This document shows, piece by piece, positions 43,740 through 52,342 of a stretch of 64,000 bases of DNA (position 1 is its first letter; each line of letters starts with the position of its first letter). Both the position numbers and the translations under genes were made by a program. This stretch comes from CAVVTR01 sp963751245. Its GTDB lineage: Bacteria; Acidobacteriota; Thermoanaerobaculia; Thermoanaerobaculales; Thermoanaerobaculaceae. The notes below the pieces were generated by a model. It saw nothing but the letters and a program-made list of their open reading frames with translations, was not told where the DNA came from and did no database searches. The stretch is from positions 310,001 to 374,000 of the forward strand of contig CAVVTR010000008.1 in the NCBI GenBank assembly GCA_963751245.1, read 5' to 3'.

Positions 43740-45075
43740 CGTGTTCCCCCATGATCTCGTCCAGGTGCCGCCGCAGGGCCGCGACGTCGATCTCACCCTC
43801 GTCCACGATCCGCCCCTCGACCTCGAGGACGGGGAGACGCCCGCCGAAGCGCTGTTGCAGGCTCGGCGAGGCGTCCACGTCCACCTCGGTGGGAACCAGT
43901 TGACGGGCGGACAGCTCGCGGCGCAGCATGCCGGCCGCGCGGCGGCAGGGCTCGGACGCCCTGCTCACGTAGAGCACCACGGACGGCACGTCTCCGGTGT
44001 AGAAGGCCGTGTTCGAGTAGGCGCGCGTCGCGTGCACGAGCACGACGCGCAGGGCCGCGGCCACCGGCACCGCGAGGATGATCCCGGTGATGCCGAACAG
44101 CTCGCCGCCCAGCAGCAACGCCACCAGGACCCACACCGGGTGCAGCCCCACGCTCCGCCCCAAGAGCCTCGGCGTGAGCACCCACCCCTCGATGTTCTGG
44201 GCCACCACGAAGACGATGAGCACACCCAGGGGGTGCCAGAGGTCCTGGTACTCCAGGAAGGTCAGCAGGATCGAGCTGCCGGCCCCGACGATGAGCCCGA
44301 GGTACGGAACCAGGGCGAGGACGCCCGCGATGGGTCCGATGATGAGCGCCAGCGGCGCGCGGACGATGGCCAGGCCGCCCGTGTACATGATGCCGAGCGC
44401 CGCGGCGACGAGGAGCTGGCCGCGGACGAAGGCTGTGAGCACCTGGTGGATGTCCATCACGACCGCCTGCACCTGGGGCAGGATGGGGCGGGGCACGAGC
44501 CTCCTCAGCGCCTCGACGAAGGTCCGGAAGTCCACGGTGAGGTAGGCGGCGATGACCGGGATGAGCACGAGGTTCAGCGCCACCCCGGCGAAGCTCACCG
44601 CCGACGAGAACACCTTGAGCCCCCAGCCGACGAGCCGCTGAGCCACCGAGGGCAGGTTGGACTCGGCCCAGGTCGTCAGCTGCCCGCTGATGATCTTGTA
44701 GGACTGGGGAAAGCGGGCCTGCAGCTCGGCCAGCAGCGGCCCGATGCGCTCGTCGGCAACCTCGCGCCAGGAGGGGAGCTTCTCGCCGATGGTGACGAAC
44801 TCGTCGACCAGGGCCGGCACGAAGACGAAGACGACCAGCACGACGAACGCCATCGCGAGGAGCAGCACCGCCACGAAACCCAGCACCGCCGGCAGGCGCC
44901 GGCGCTCGAAGAAGGCGCTGAGCGGCCGCGCCACGTAGGCCAGCAGAAAGCCCCCGACCAGCGGGAAGAACGCCTGCGGCCACCTGGCGAACAGGGCCAG
45001 CACGGCCACCACGAAGCCGAGCACGGCCGCGTAGCGTCCGAGGTCCTGGCGGCCTTCAGCGTCCCTGGTCCACAT
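43729..45075 (-). CDS. AI-2E family transporter fused to a glutaredoxin-like domain
   Basis: A 448-residue protein. Residues about 10-345 have the eight-helix pattern of the AI-2E/PerM family, with paired hydrophobic segments, a loop LPSWREVADERIGPLLAELQ, and the conserved PYLGLIVGAG. Residues about 362-448 form a separate soluble domain with thioredoxin/glutaredoxin features: VVLYVSRASEPCRRAAGML, PTEVDVDASP, and FGGRLPVLEVEGRIVDEGEID. It has one cysteine where the usual CxxC stands (EPCRRA). Family members export small molecules or act as ion exchangers. A redox or DUF836-like tail is unusual. It overlaps pgsA2 by 20 bp and pepP by 11 bp. Confidence 0.82.
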   Translation of the reverse strand: MWTRDAEGRQDLGRYAAVLGFVVAVLALFARWPQAFFPLVGGFLLAYVARPLSAFFERRRLPAVLGFVAVLLLAMAFVVLVVFVFVPALVDEFVTIGEKLPSWREVADERIGPLLAELQARFPQSYKIISGQLTTWAESNLPSVAQRLVGWGLKVFSSAVSFAGVALNLVLIPVIAAYLTVDFRTFVEALRRLVPRPILPQVQAVVMDIHQVLTAFVRGQLLVAAALGIMYTGGLAIVRAPLALIIGPIAGVLALVPYLGLIVGAGSSILLTFLEYQDLWHPLGVLIVFVVAQNIEGWVLTPRLLGRSVGLHPVWVLVALLLGGELFGITGIILAVPVAAALRVVLVHATRAYSNTAFYTGDVPSVVLYVSRASEPCRRAAGMLRRELSARQLVPTEVDVDASPSLQQRFGGRLPVLEVEGRIVDEGEIDVAALRRHLDEIMGEHDDQ

Positions 45076-45763
45076 CGAGGCTCTCCAGGAGCAGCGAGGC
45101 GCGCCGGACGTAGTCGAGCCCCGAGATGAGGGTGAGGGCCAGCGCCGCGTAGAAGCAAGCCAGGAGCCAGCCCTCGGCGATGGCGGTGATGTTGGCGGTG
45201 AGGACCAGGGCGACGGTGCCGATGTGGAACGCGGTCGTGGCCTTGCCCCACAAGGATGGCTCGAACTCGCGGACGCCGGCGGCGAGGTAGAGAATCAGGG
45301 CGACGAGGACGATGAGGAAGTCCCTGGACAGGGCCATCACGGTCAGCCAGACCGGGATCGTGACGTGCCCAGGGCTGGGCCAGGTCAGGGCCACGTACGC
45401 GGTGACCAGCAGGGTCTTGTCCGCGATGGGATCGAGGTAGGCGCCCAGGAGGGAGCGCATGGCAAGCACCCGGGCCAAGAGGCCGTCCAGGGCGTCGGTG
45501 ATCCCCGCGGCCAGGAAGATCCCGAGGGCCAGACGGTAGTTGCCGGAGACGACGGCGAGAACGAAGAACGGCGTCAGCGCGAAGCGCAGCAGCGTGATCC
45601 CGTTGGGGATCGTGAAGGGCCGCAGCGCCGCCCTCACCTCGCGGGCGGCCCGGTGGGCCATCCGCGCCGAGTGCTGGCGCACCCGCTCCCCCCCCGAGGC
45701 CGCACGGCGTGATCCGCTCCCGCCCCCGTGCCCCTGATCGCCCGGCGAATCCACGCCTGTCAC
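45056..45763 (-). CDS. CDP-alcohol phosphatidyltransferase, second PgsA paralog
   Basis: A 235-residue membrane enzyme. An N-terminal Gly/Arg-rich stretch of about 45 residues precedes helices carrying the full signature: DALDGLLAR, then GAYLDPIAD (four Asp in D-x2-DG...D-x3-D spacing). It should make phosphatidylglycerophosphate or a related phospholipid. GTG with GGAGGG seven bases upstream was taken as the start; an ATG 34 codons later has no site. It overlaps the AI-2E gene by 20 bp and follows the Crp-family gene by 28 bp. The other copy is pgsA at 2607-3152. Confidence 0.85.
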   Translation of the reverse strand: MTGVDSPGDQGHGGGSGSRRAASGGERVRQHSARMAHRAAREVRAALRPFTIPNGITLLRFALTPFFVLAVVSGNYRLALGIFLAAGITDALDGLLARVLAMRSLLGAYLDPIADKTLLVTAYVALTWPSPGHVTIPVWLTVMALSRDFLIVLVALILYLAAGVREFEPSLWGKATTAFHIGTVALVLTANITAIAEGWLLACFYAALALTLISGLDYVRRASLLLESLDVDQGR

Positions 45764-45791
45764 CCCGTTGCCCTCCACACCGGCCCGCGGG

Positions 45792-46475
45792 CTACTCGCC
45801 CTCTCCGCGCAGGGCCTCCTCCCGCAGGTAGCTCATCTTGCCCTCGTTCACCACCAGGCCCCGGCTCTCCAGCTCGGTCATCAGCCGAGTCACCGTCTCC
45901 CGCGAGGTCCCGATGGAGTTGGCGATGTCCTGGTGCGTGGGGCGGCGCACCGCGACCCACCCGTTGCCCAGGACCTGGCCGTGGAGCCTCGCCAGGTCGA
46001 TGAAGAACCTCGCCAGACGGCCCACCACGTCGAGGGTGATGAGCGACTCCATCTGCGCGTTTGCCCGGCGGAGGCGCAGCGAGAGCTCGCGGAGAAGCTT
46101 GCGGGCGATGGACGGCTGCGTCTCGATGAGCCGGTCGAAGTCCGCGCGATGGATGCGGTAGGTGGTAGTGGGAAGCTGTGCGACGACACTGGCCGAGCGG
46201 GGCTCGTCGTCGAGGAGCGCCATCTCGCCGAAGAACTGCTCCGGGCCCAACGTCGCCAGGATCAGCTCCTTGCCGCCGGTCGTCGCCACGCTCACCTTCA
46301 CGCGGCCGGCGGCGATGACGTAGAGGCCGTCCGGCGGCTCCTGCATGGTGAAGATCGGCTCGTCCCGGCCGAAGGTGAACGGCTGCGCCGCCTTCGCCAG
46401 GGCATCGAGCTCCGCCGAGGACAGCTCGGCGAAGAGCGGGCAGCGCGCGAGCAGTTCCTTGAGCGTCAGTGGCAC
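45792..46475 (-). CDS. Crp/Fnr-family transcriptional regulator
   Basis: A 227-residue regulator: cyclic-nucleotide-binding jelly roll (about 18-135, with FGEMALLDDEPRSASV in the phosphate-binding cassette) and a C-terminal winged helix-turn-helix (about 150-222; QDIANSIGTSRETVTRLMTE). The cassette has Arg-Ser in the positions expected for cAMP contact. There are no N-terminal cysteines, so an Fnr-type oxygen sensor is unlikely. The GTG has a strong GGAGGGGAGGAGG site. It overlaps the lipoprotein gene by 10 bp. Confidence 0.92.
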   Translation of the reverse strand: MPLTLKELLARCPLFAELSSAELDALAKAAQPFTFGRDEPIFTMQEPPDGLYVIAAGRVKVSVATTGGKELILATLGPEQFFGEMALLDDEPRSASVVAQLPTTTYRIHRADFDRLIETQPSIARKLLRELSLRLRRANAQMESLITLDVVGRLARFFIDLARLHGQVLGNGWVAVRRPTHQDIANSIGTSRETVTRLMTELESRGLVVNEGKMSYLREEALRGEGE

Positions 46476-47689
46476 GGCTCCTCCTCCTCCCCTCCGACAC
46501 GCCGCGCCAGGAACGCGGCCTCCCGGCCATCCAGGGCCTCCGGTACCGGCACGCACGCCGCCGTGGCACGCCCATCACACCAGTGCGGCACGGGCCGCCC
46601 CAGGACCCGGGCGACGCGCTCGATCACCGCTCTGAGCTCCGCGGGCGAGACCACGCGTCCCGGTCCGAACCTCCTGGTCACCGTATCTCCCTTCATCACT
46701 CCGGCCCGCGTCACCGTCACGATGTCCTGCTGCTCCGGCAACGGGACCACGTCCTCGAAGACCGTCGCCGCCCCCGTGGCCCTGGCCTCGAGGTCCGGCA
46801 GCTCCCAGACAAGGATGGCCGCGAGCTGCCCGCGTTTCAAGACCGGGCTCTCCAGCGCCGCGGCGAGGTAGGGCGGGGCGTTGGCCATCCGTACCTCCTC
46901 CCGCGCCCGCCGGACCAGGGCGCATCGGCCGGGATCCGAGGCGGGGAGCCTGCGAAGCAGCTCCAGCGCCACCTGCGGCTGGTGCAGCGCCAGCGCCACC
47001 CTGCCCTTGAGCGCGAGGCCCTGCGGGGAGTCCGGAAGCGCCGGCAGCATCGCCGCGGCCGCCCGCGGCTCCCCGGCCTCCAGCGCCGATCGGGCCACCA
47101 GCATCCGAAGCTCCTCGGCGCCGGGCACCTCCTTCAGTCCGTGCCTCGCCAGCTCCAGCGCCGCGGCCGGCTCGCCGCGCTCGATGAGCGCGGACCCCCG
47201 GGCCACGGTCGCCGCCACCAACCGTTCCGCCGTCCTCCTCACATCGTCCCGCGAGCGCTCACCCGGCGCGAGCTCCTCCACCTTGCGCAGCGCCGCGAGC
47301 GTCGCCGTCAGGTCCCCCGCGCGGTCCGCCGCCTCGGCGGCGAAACGCCACGCCGCGAGGTACGAGCCGACCTCGCCGGCCAGCGCGGCAGCGCGTCCGG
47401 CCACGTCCTTCCCGTTCAGGTAGTCGACCTCCAGCCTCGCCAGGCGGACGACCGGGTGGTCGGCGGGCAGCGACGCGAGGACCCCGGCGGCCTCCCCCGG
47501 CCCCCCGCGCTGGGCCAGCGCCAGGGCTCGCCGGACGCGCAGGGCGGCGTCCTCAGAGAGGGGCGGTCCCGGGGCCCCGGGCCCCAGGGGGTCGGGCACC
47601 AGCGTGACCGGAGGCGGCGCCGCGGTACGGCAGCCCGCCGCCAACATCACCAGAACGGCGAGGACGCTACTGGCTCTCCGGAGCAACAC
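46466..47689 (-). CDS. TPR-like lipoprotein
   Basis: A 407-residue exported lipoprotein. The signal peptide ends in a lipobox LAAGC, so Cys at about 20 should be lipid-modified. Residues about 45-270 are Ala/Leu-rich helical repeats of TPR or SurA-like spacing (for example GEPAAALELARHGLKEVPGA). The C-terminus (about 285-390) has a short alpha/beta region with EDVVPLPEQQDIVTVTRAGV that I do not recognise. It may be part of envelope assembly; no catalytic motif. GTG is the start, overlapping the hfq stop by 23 bp. Confidence 0.75.
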   Translation of the reverse strand: MLLRRASSVLAVLVMLAAGCRTAAPPPVTLVPDPLGPGAPGPPLSEDAALRVRRALALAQRGGPGEAAGVLASLPADHPVVRLARLEVDYLNGKDVAGRAAALAGEVGSYLAAWRFAAEAADRAGDLTATLAALRKVEELAPGERSRDDVRRTAERLVAATVARGSALIERGEPAAALELARHGLKEVPGAEELRMLVARSALEAGEPRAAAAMLPALPDSPQGLALKGRVALALHQPQVALELLRRLPASDPGRCALVRRAREEVRMANAPPYLAAALESPVLKRGQLAAILVWELPDLEARATGAATVFEDVVPLPEQQDIVTVTRAGVMKGDTVTRRFGPGRVVSPAELRAVIERVARVLGRPVPHWCDGRATAACVPVPEALDGREAAFLARRVGGEEEEPCH

Positions 47690-47924
47690 GCTCCCCCTCG
47701 GGACGGGCCAGCGTCACCGTCGCCACAGCGTGCTTGTAGATGAGCTGCTCGGTTCCGTGGACCTCGAGCACCAGGGCATACCGGTCGAAGCGCCGCAGCA
47801 CCCCGGAGAGCCTTCTCCCCGAGATGAGATAGATATGCACCGGCTTTCCCTCCCGCCGGAGGGCGTAGAAGAAACCGTCCTGAACGTTAACTCCACCCTT
47901 CGGCCGATCGTGTCCTTGCTCCAC
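47667..47924 (-). CDS. hfq: RNA chaperone Hfq
   Basis: An 85-residue hexameric RNA-binding protein that pairs small RNAs with mRNAs. Sm1 reads VHIYLISGRRLSGVLRRFDR with the conserved Gly, and Sm2 reads QLIYKHAVATV, the counterpart of the usual YKHAIST. The GTG start has GGAGGAGCGAG before it; Hfq cannot start later because no start codon precedes Sm1. Its first 38 bp overlap the 3' end of miaA. A miaA-hfq order is common in proteobacteria, which supports both calls. Confidence 0.92.
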   Translation of the reverse strand: MEQGHDRPKGGVNVQDGFFYALRREGKPVHIYLISGRRLSGVLRRFDRYALVLEVHGTEQLIYKHAVATVTLARPEGERVAPESQ

Positions 47925-48834
47925 CTCGCTCCTCCACCCGTGACACCGTCTCCGCGACCAGTCCGCTCCGCTGCCCCCGCACCCACTCCACGCCCTGCTC
48001 TCGACGAAGCCACGTCAGCTGTCTCTTCGCCAGCTGTCGCGTGGCAACCACGGTCGCCGGTCCGGCCTCTTCCTCGGGGAGCTCGCCCCTGATGACGCGG
48101 CAGCATTCCCGGTAGCCGATGGCCTTGAGGGCGTGCGTACCCATCGGGACCCCCCCGGCCACCAGCCCTCTCACCTCGTCCAAGAGACCGGCGGAAAACA
48201 TGTTCCCCACGCGCAGGGCAATCGTAGCATGAAGCTCGTCCCGGGCTGGGTCGAGGGCCAGCATCCGGAAGCGGTAACGCGGCAGGTCCACCGGATGATC
48301 CCGCCACAGGCTGGAGACCGGCCGGCCGGACACCTCCCACACCTCCAGCGCCCGGAGCGTCCGCTGCCGGTCCGTCGGCGCGATGCGCACCGCGGCCTCC
48401 GGATCCACGGTCTCGAGGCGGCCCCTCACCGCGGCGGGATCGCGTCGCCACGCCGCCTCCAGGGCGGCACGCACCGCAGGGTCCTTGCGGGGTTCCGGGA
48501 AGAGCCCGTAGAGCAGGGCGTGCACGTAGAAGAGCGTGCCGCCCACCACCACCGGGCGCCGGCCCCGCGAACGGATGTCGCGGATGGCCGCGTCGGCGTC
48601 CCGCAGGAACTCCCCGGCGGAGTAGCGCTGCCGCGGATCGGCCACGTCGACGAGGTGGTGGGGGACCCGTTCCCGCAGCTCCGGCTCCGGCTTGGCAGTG
48701 CCGATGTCGAGGCCGCGGTACACGGCAAAGGCGTCGGCCGAGATCACTTCGCCGCCGAGGGCCTCGGCGACCGCCACTCCCGCCGAGGTCTTCCCGGCGG
48801 CCGTGGGGCCGGTGATGATCAGCAGCTCGTCCAG
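47887..48834 (-). CDS. miaA: tRNA dimethylallyltransferase
   Basis: Adds a dimethylallyl group to A37 of tRNAs reading U-initial codons. With the upstream codons included the protein is 315 residues, the family norm. The ATP loop GPTAAGKT lies before the first in-frame GTG (48777), so the true start is upstream. Between the comEC stop and the loop the frame has no ATG, GTG or TTG. The only candidates are CTG at 48834 (GGGGAGGG just before it) or a GTG at 48839 in another frame, usable if one base is missing. Downstream, SADAFAVYRGLDIGTAK, DVADPRQRYSAGEF and GGTLFYVHALLYG are typical. Confidence 0.85.
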   Translation of the reverse strand: MDELLIITGPTAAGKTSAGVAVAEALGGEVISADAFAVYRGLDIGTAKPEPELRERVPHHLVDVADPRQRYSAGEFLRDADAAIRDIRSRGRRPVVVGGTLFYVHALLYGLFPEPRKDPAVRAALEAAWRRDPAAVRGRLETVDPEAAVRIAPTDRQRTLRALEVWEVSGRPVSSLWRDHPVDLPRYRFRMLALDPARDELHATIALRVGNMFSAGLLDEVRGLVAGGVPMGTHALKAIGYRECCRVIRGELPEEEAGPATVVATRQLAKRQLTWLRREQGVEWVRGQRSGLVAETVSRVEERGGARTRSAEGWS

Positions 48835-48846
48835 CGCACCCTCCCC

Positions 48847-51156
48847 TCACCGTCTCGTCACCGCCACGGGCACGGCCGTGTGGACGGTGACGGCGGTGCG
48901 TCCGCTCCACGATACAACCTCTACCCCGGCGGTCTGCGCGGCCAACACGGCGCGGGCCGCCCTCACCCGCGTCACCACCGACGGATGCGGATAGTGGAAG
49001 CGCGGCCGGAGGCCCGTCGCGGCGAGGGCCACGACCGGGTGAACGGCGGCCAGGAACCGCGGCGTCGACGAGGTCGCGGAGCCGTGGTGAGGGAGCTGCA
49101 GCACACCGGCCCGGAGCGGGAACCCCGTGGCCAGGAGCGCCCGCTCCCCCACCGCTTCCAGGTCGCCGGCCACAAGGACCCGGGCCGTCCCCACCTCGAA
49201 CACGGCCACGAGGCTGGCGTCGTTGTCGCCTCCGCGCAGGCTGCCGGGAGGCCAGGCCACGGTGCACGGCAGACTCCCCAGCACGAGGCGGCTCCCCGGG
49301 CGCACCGGCACCTCCCGCACGCCGCGCGCCCGGGCGACCCGGCGCAGCCTCACCACCTCGGCCCGCTCCGCCACCGCCGCCGGATACACGAACGCCCCGG
49401 TGGGGAGCCGGTCGAGCACCGCGGCCGCGCCGCCGGAGTGGTCGCGGTCCGGGTGGGTGAGCACCAGCGCGTCGAGGCGCCGGACACGCGCTGCGGCGAG
49501 GGCGCCCAGCGCCTCGTCGTCGGCGCTGCCTGCGTCGACGAGCACGGCGGCTCCCGGTCGGCCACCGCGGAGAAGGAGCGCCATGCCGTCGGACACGCCC
49601 AGCATCCGCGCCTCTCCGTCCCCGGAACATCCAGCCCCCGGCACCGCCAGCCACGCCAGCGAGGCGGCCACCACACCCATCGCCGGGACCCACGCGCGCC
49701 GCCACGGCATCAGCGCTGCGACCCCCCCGCAGCACAGGACCGCGGTGAGCGCGGGCGGCAGCGATGGGAACGCCACCGTCGCCCCCCCGCCGCTCGCCGC
49801 GACGGTCTGGAGGAGACCGGAGACGGCCCCCACGAGGCCCAGCACCGCCGCCGCGGCCGCCGGCCACACCGGTGCGACGAGCACCGCCGCGAGCCCCGAG
49901 GTGACCAGGGCGAAGCCGAACGGCACCGCGGCCACGTTGACGGCGGCCCCGAGCAGCGGCACCGACGCGAAATGGGCGCCCACCAGGGGGAGCGAACCGG
50001 CCTGCGCCACCACCGGCACCGAGAGGACCGCAGCCCCGACCCGCCCGACGAACCGGCCGAACAGGTCCGTCACCGGGCCCGTCCAGCGAACGATGGCGAG
50101 GGTGACCGCCGCCGACAGCTGGAACCCCGGTGAGAGCAGCGCGGCGGGCTCCATGAGAACGAGGGCCGCGACGACCCCCCAGACCGCCGGGAGCGGCATC
50201 AGCGGCCGCCCGAGCTGCCGCGCTCCCAGGTAGAGCGCCGCGGCCAGCGCCGCGCGCCGCACCGGCGCGGCTCCCCCGGCCAGGAGAGCGAAGGCCAGTA
50301 CGACGGCGATCACCACGCCGCGCCGCGGTGCGGGAGGCACCCCGCAGACCACGAGGAGGCCCCACGCGAGGGCGGCGACCATGCCCACGTGGAGCCCCGA
50401 CACGGCGAGGAGGTGGGCGAGCCCGGCGCGCCTCAGGGCGTCCACGCCGGCAGCGGACAGGCCCTCGCGGCGACCCAGCACCAACGCCGAGGCGAGCCCC
50501 GCGGCGCGCAGCCGGCCCGGATCGACTCCGGCGGCGGCCCTCAGGGCGCGGACCCCGCGCTCGCGCAGGCGGTCGACCGCCGAGCCCCCCGGGAGGCTCC
50601 GCATCAGCGCCGGCGTCTTGACGCGGATCCAGGGAGCGGCCAGCGGCCAGCGGCGATCCGGGAGCAGCTCACCGGCCGCCGCGCACCGCGCGCCGGGGGC
50701 CGGCAGAACGCCCGGATCCGCGCTTCCCCCCACCGAGAGACCGAGCTCCCTGGGCATCCGGATCCGCCGTCCTCCCTGCTCGACCTCCTCGGCGACGACG
50801 CGCGACATCCAGGCGCCCTGGGCCGTGCGCCGCCAGGCGTCGCGCACGGTGAAGCGGACCCGGACCGGCACCGCGGTGCGTCCGTTGCGGCGGGCGATCT
50901 GGGGGGCGACGGCGCAGGCGGCCAGCCCCGCCATCACGCCGGCGGCCACCCACCAGAGGGTGACCCGCGGGTGCGGGCGCAGGCCCCGCCACGCCGCCAC
51001 CGCCACCATGGGGAGCAGCAGGAGCGCGAACGCCGGGGCCGGCGGGACCAGGTTGCCCGCGCCGGCGCCCGCGACGATCCCGACGGCGAGCATGACGAGC
51101 GCGGAGCCGGTGCCGTCAGGTGCCGTGCCGCCGGAACCGTGCCAGGACCTCCACAT
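48847..51156 (-). CDS. comEC: ComEC/Rec2-type DNA uptake protein
   Basis: A 769-residue inner-membrane protein of competence systems that carries single-stranded DNA into the cytoplasm. It has an N-terminal helical anchor with an OB-like soluble domain (about 90-210), a Competence domain (about 225-500; AHLLAVSGLHVGMVAALAWG), and a C-terminal MBL domain (about 520-765) with THPDRDHSGG, DASLVAVFEVG, VLVAGDLE and LPHHGS. The ATG has GGAGGCTC upstream and overlaps the rlmD-like gene by 41 bp. No pilus genes are in the window, so transformation is possible but not shown. Confidence 0.92.
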   Translation of the reverse strand: MWRSWHGSGGTAPDGTGSALVMLAVGIVAGAGAGNLVPPAPAFALLLLPMVAVAAWRGLRPHPRVTLWWVAAGVMAGLAACAVAPQIARRNGRTAVPVRVRFTVRDAWRRTAQGAWMSRVVAEEVEQGGRRIRMPRELGLSVGGSADPGVLPAPGARCAAAGELLPDRRWPLAAPWIRVKTPALMRSLPGGSAVDRLRERGVRALRAAAGVDPGRLRAAGLASALVLGRREGLSAAGVDALRRAGLAHLLAVSGLHVGMVAALAWGLLVVCGVPPAPRRGVVIAVVLAFALLAGGAAPVRRAALAAALYLGARQLGRPLMPLPAVWGVVAALVLMEPAALLSPGFQLSAAVTLAIVRWTGPVTDLFGRFVGRVGAAVLSVPVVAQAGSLPLVGAHFASVPLLGAAVNVAAVPFGFALVTSGLAAVLVAPVWPAAAAAVLGLVGAVSGLLQTVAASGGGATVAFPSLPPALTAVLCCGGVAALMPWRRAWVPAMGVVAASLAWLAVPGAGCSGDGEARMLGVSDGMALLLRGGRPGAAVLVDAGSADDEALGALAAARVRRLDALVLTHPDRDHSGGAAAVLDRLPTGAFVYPAAVAERAEVVRLRRVARARGVREVPVRPGSRLVLGSLPCTVAWPPGSLRGGDNDASLVAVFEVGTARVLVAGDLEAVGERALLATGFPLRAGVLQLPHHGSATSSTPRFLAAVHPVVALAATGLRPRFHYPHPSVVTRVRAARAVLAAQTAGVEVVSWSGRTAVTVHTAVPVAVTRR

Positions 51157-52342
51157 GGTGCGAGCCTCCGAACAGGTCCCAGAGCTCGACGAGCTCCATG
51201 CCGTACCCGGCGGCCACCAACGCCGCCGCGTCCCGGCCGAACCGGCCCGGGTCGCACGAGAGCATCACGATCACTTCGGGAGCCCACACCAGGATACGAC
51301 GTCGCGCCTCGGCGGACAGCCCGGTCCGGGGCGGGTCCACCAGGGCAACGACCCCGTCGCCGCCCCCCGCCCGCCGCAGGAACGCCTCGGCGGAGCCCGG
51401 CACGACCTCGGCGGAGGGCAGGTTGGACGCCGCCGCGCGGGCGGCCACGGGGTTGCCCTCGACCACGGTGATCGCGCGCGCTCCGCCGGTTGCCGCGGCC
51501 GCCGCCAGCAGGCCCACGCCACCGTACAGGTCTACCGCTCTTGTCGCGCCGCTCTCCCCCACCAGCACCGCCACGCGGTCGAAGAGCCGGGGTACGAGGT
51601 GCCGGTTGCCCTGGAAGAACGCCCCCAGCGGCACCGTGAGGGGAACCGGCAGCGCCATGGTCACCTCGGCGGCGCCCCACCCCCGGCCGGCGCCCCGCCC
51701 CGCCATCAGGTGCCACCCGGCCAGGGGCGGCAGCGGGCCCTGGGGGGCCGGGCCCTCCCCCCACCAGCCGGCCACGGCGGTGCCGCCGTCGAGGGTCTCC
51801 AGCCACTCCACGTCACCGGGCGGAGCGGCGCAGGCCGTCAGCGCCCCGCGGAGCGCCGGAAGGGCCTCCAGGAGCAACGGCGACACCACGCGGCAGGGGT
51901 CGATGGCCACCGCCCGGTGCGACAGACGCCCGAAGAAGCCGAGGATGCCGGGGCCCGGGTCCCAGTGCAGCCGGACCCGGAGCCGCCACCCCATCGGCGA
52001 CACCACCACCGGCGCGGCGGCAACCGCCGCAGTCAGGGCCGGCGGCGCGTGTCTGAGCGCCCCCGCGGCGATCCGCCGCAGCGCCGCCCCGGCGGCGTCC
52101 CGGCGCAGGTGCGCCAGGTCGCACCCCCCGCAGGCACCCGCCACGGGGCAGGGATCCGGCTCCCGCTCCGGGCTCGGCCGCAGCACGCGCTCCGCCACGG
52201 CCTCAACGATCCCGGCACGGCGGCGGACCTCGCGCGCCTCCACCAGCTCCCCCGGCAGCGCCCCGGCCACGAACCAGGACCGTCCCCCGGCCCGGCCCAG
52301 CCCGGCGCCGCCCCCGGCGAGGTCCTCAATCTCCAGACGCAT
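51116..52342 (-). CDS. TrmA/RlmD-family 23S rRNA (uracil-5-)-methyltransferase
   Basis: A 408-residue SAM-dependent RNA methyltransferase. A short TRAM-like N-terminus (about 1-50) is followed by iron-sulfur cysteines CPVAGACGGCDLAH, a central RNA-contact region, then the Rossmann part with DLYGGVGLLAAAAA, a VDPPRTGLS motif and the nucleophile-region SCDPGRFGRD. The cluster cysteines and motif order match RlmD/RumA-like enzymes that make m5U in 23S rRNA; the exact uridine cannot be told. The ATG overlaps the preceding hypothetical gene by 17 bp. Confidence 0.88.
   Translation of the reverse strand: MRLEIEDLAGGGAGLGRAGGRSWFVAGALPGELVEAREVRRRAGIVEAVAERVLRPSPEREPDPCPVAGACGGCDLAHLRRDAAGAALRRIAAGALRHAPPALTAAVAAAPVVVSPMGWRLRVRLHWDPGPGILGFFGRLSHRAVAIDPCRVVSPLLLEALPALRGALTACAAPPGDVEWLETLDGGTAVAGWWGEGPAPQGPLPPLAGWHLMAGRGAGRGWGAAEVTMALPVPLTVPLGAFFQGNRHLVPRLFDRVAVLVGESGATRAVDLYGGVGLLAAAAATGGARAITVVEGNPVAARAAASNLPSAEVVPGSAEAFLRRAGGGDGVVALVDPPRTGLSAEARRRILVWAPEVIVMLSCDPGRFGRDAAALVAAGYGMELVELWDLFGGSHHVEVLARFRRHGT

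Noticed and set aside
48778..48834. MiaA starting at GTG 48777
   Set aside because: That start would remove the ATP-binding GPTAAGKT loop that is encoded in frame just upstream.
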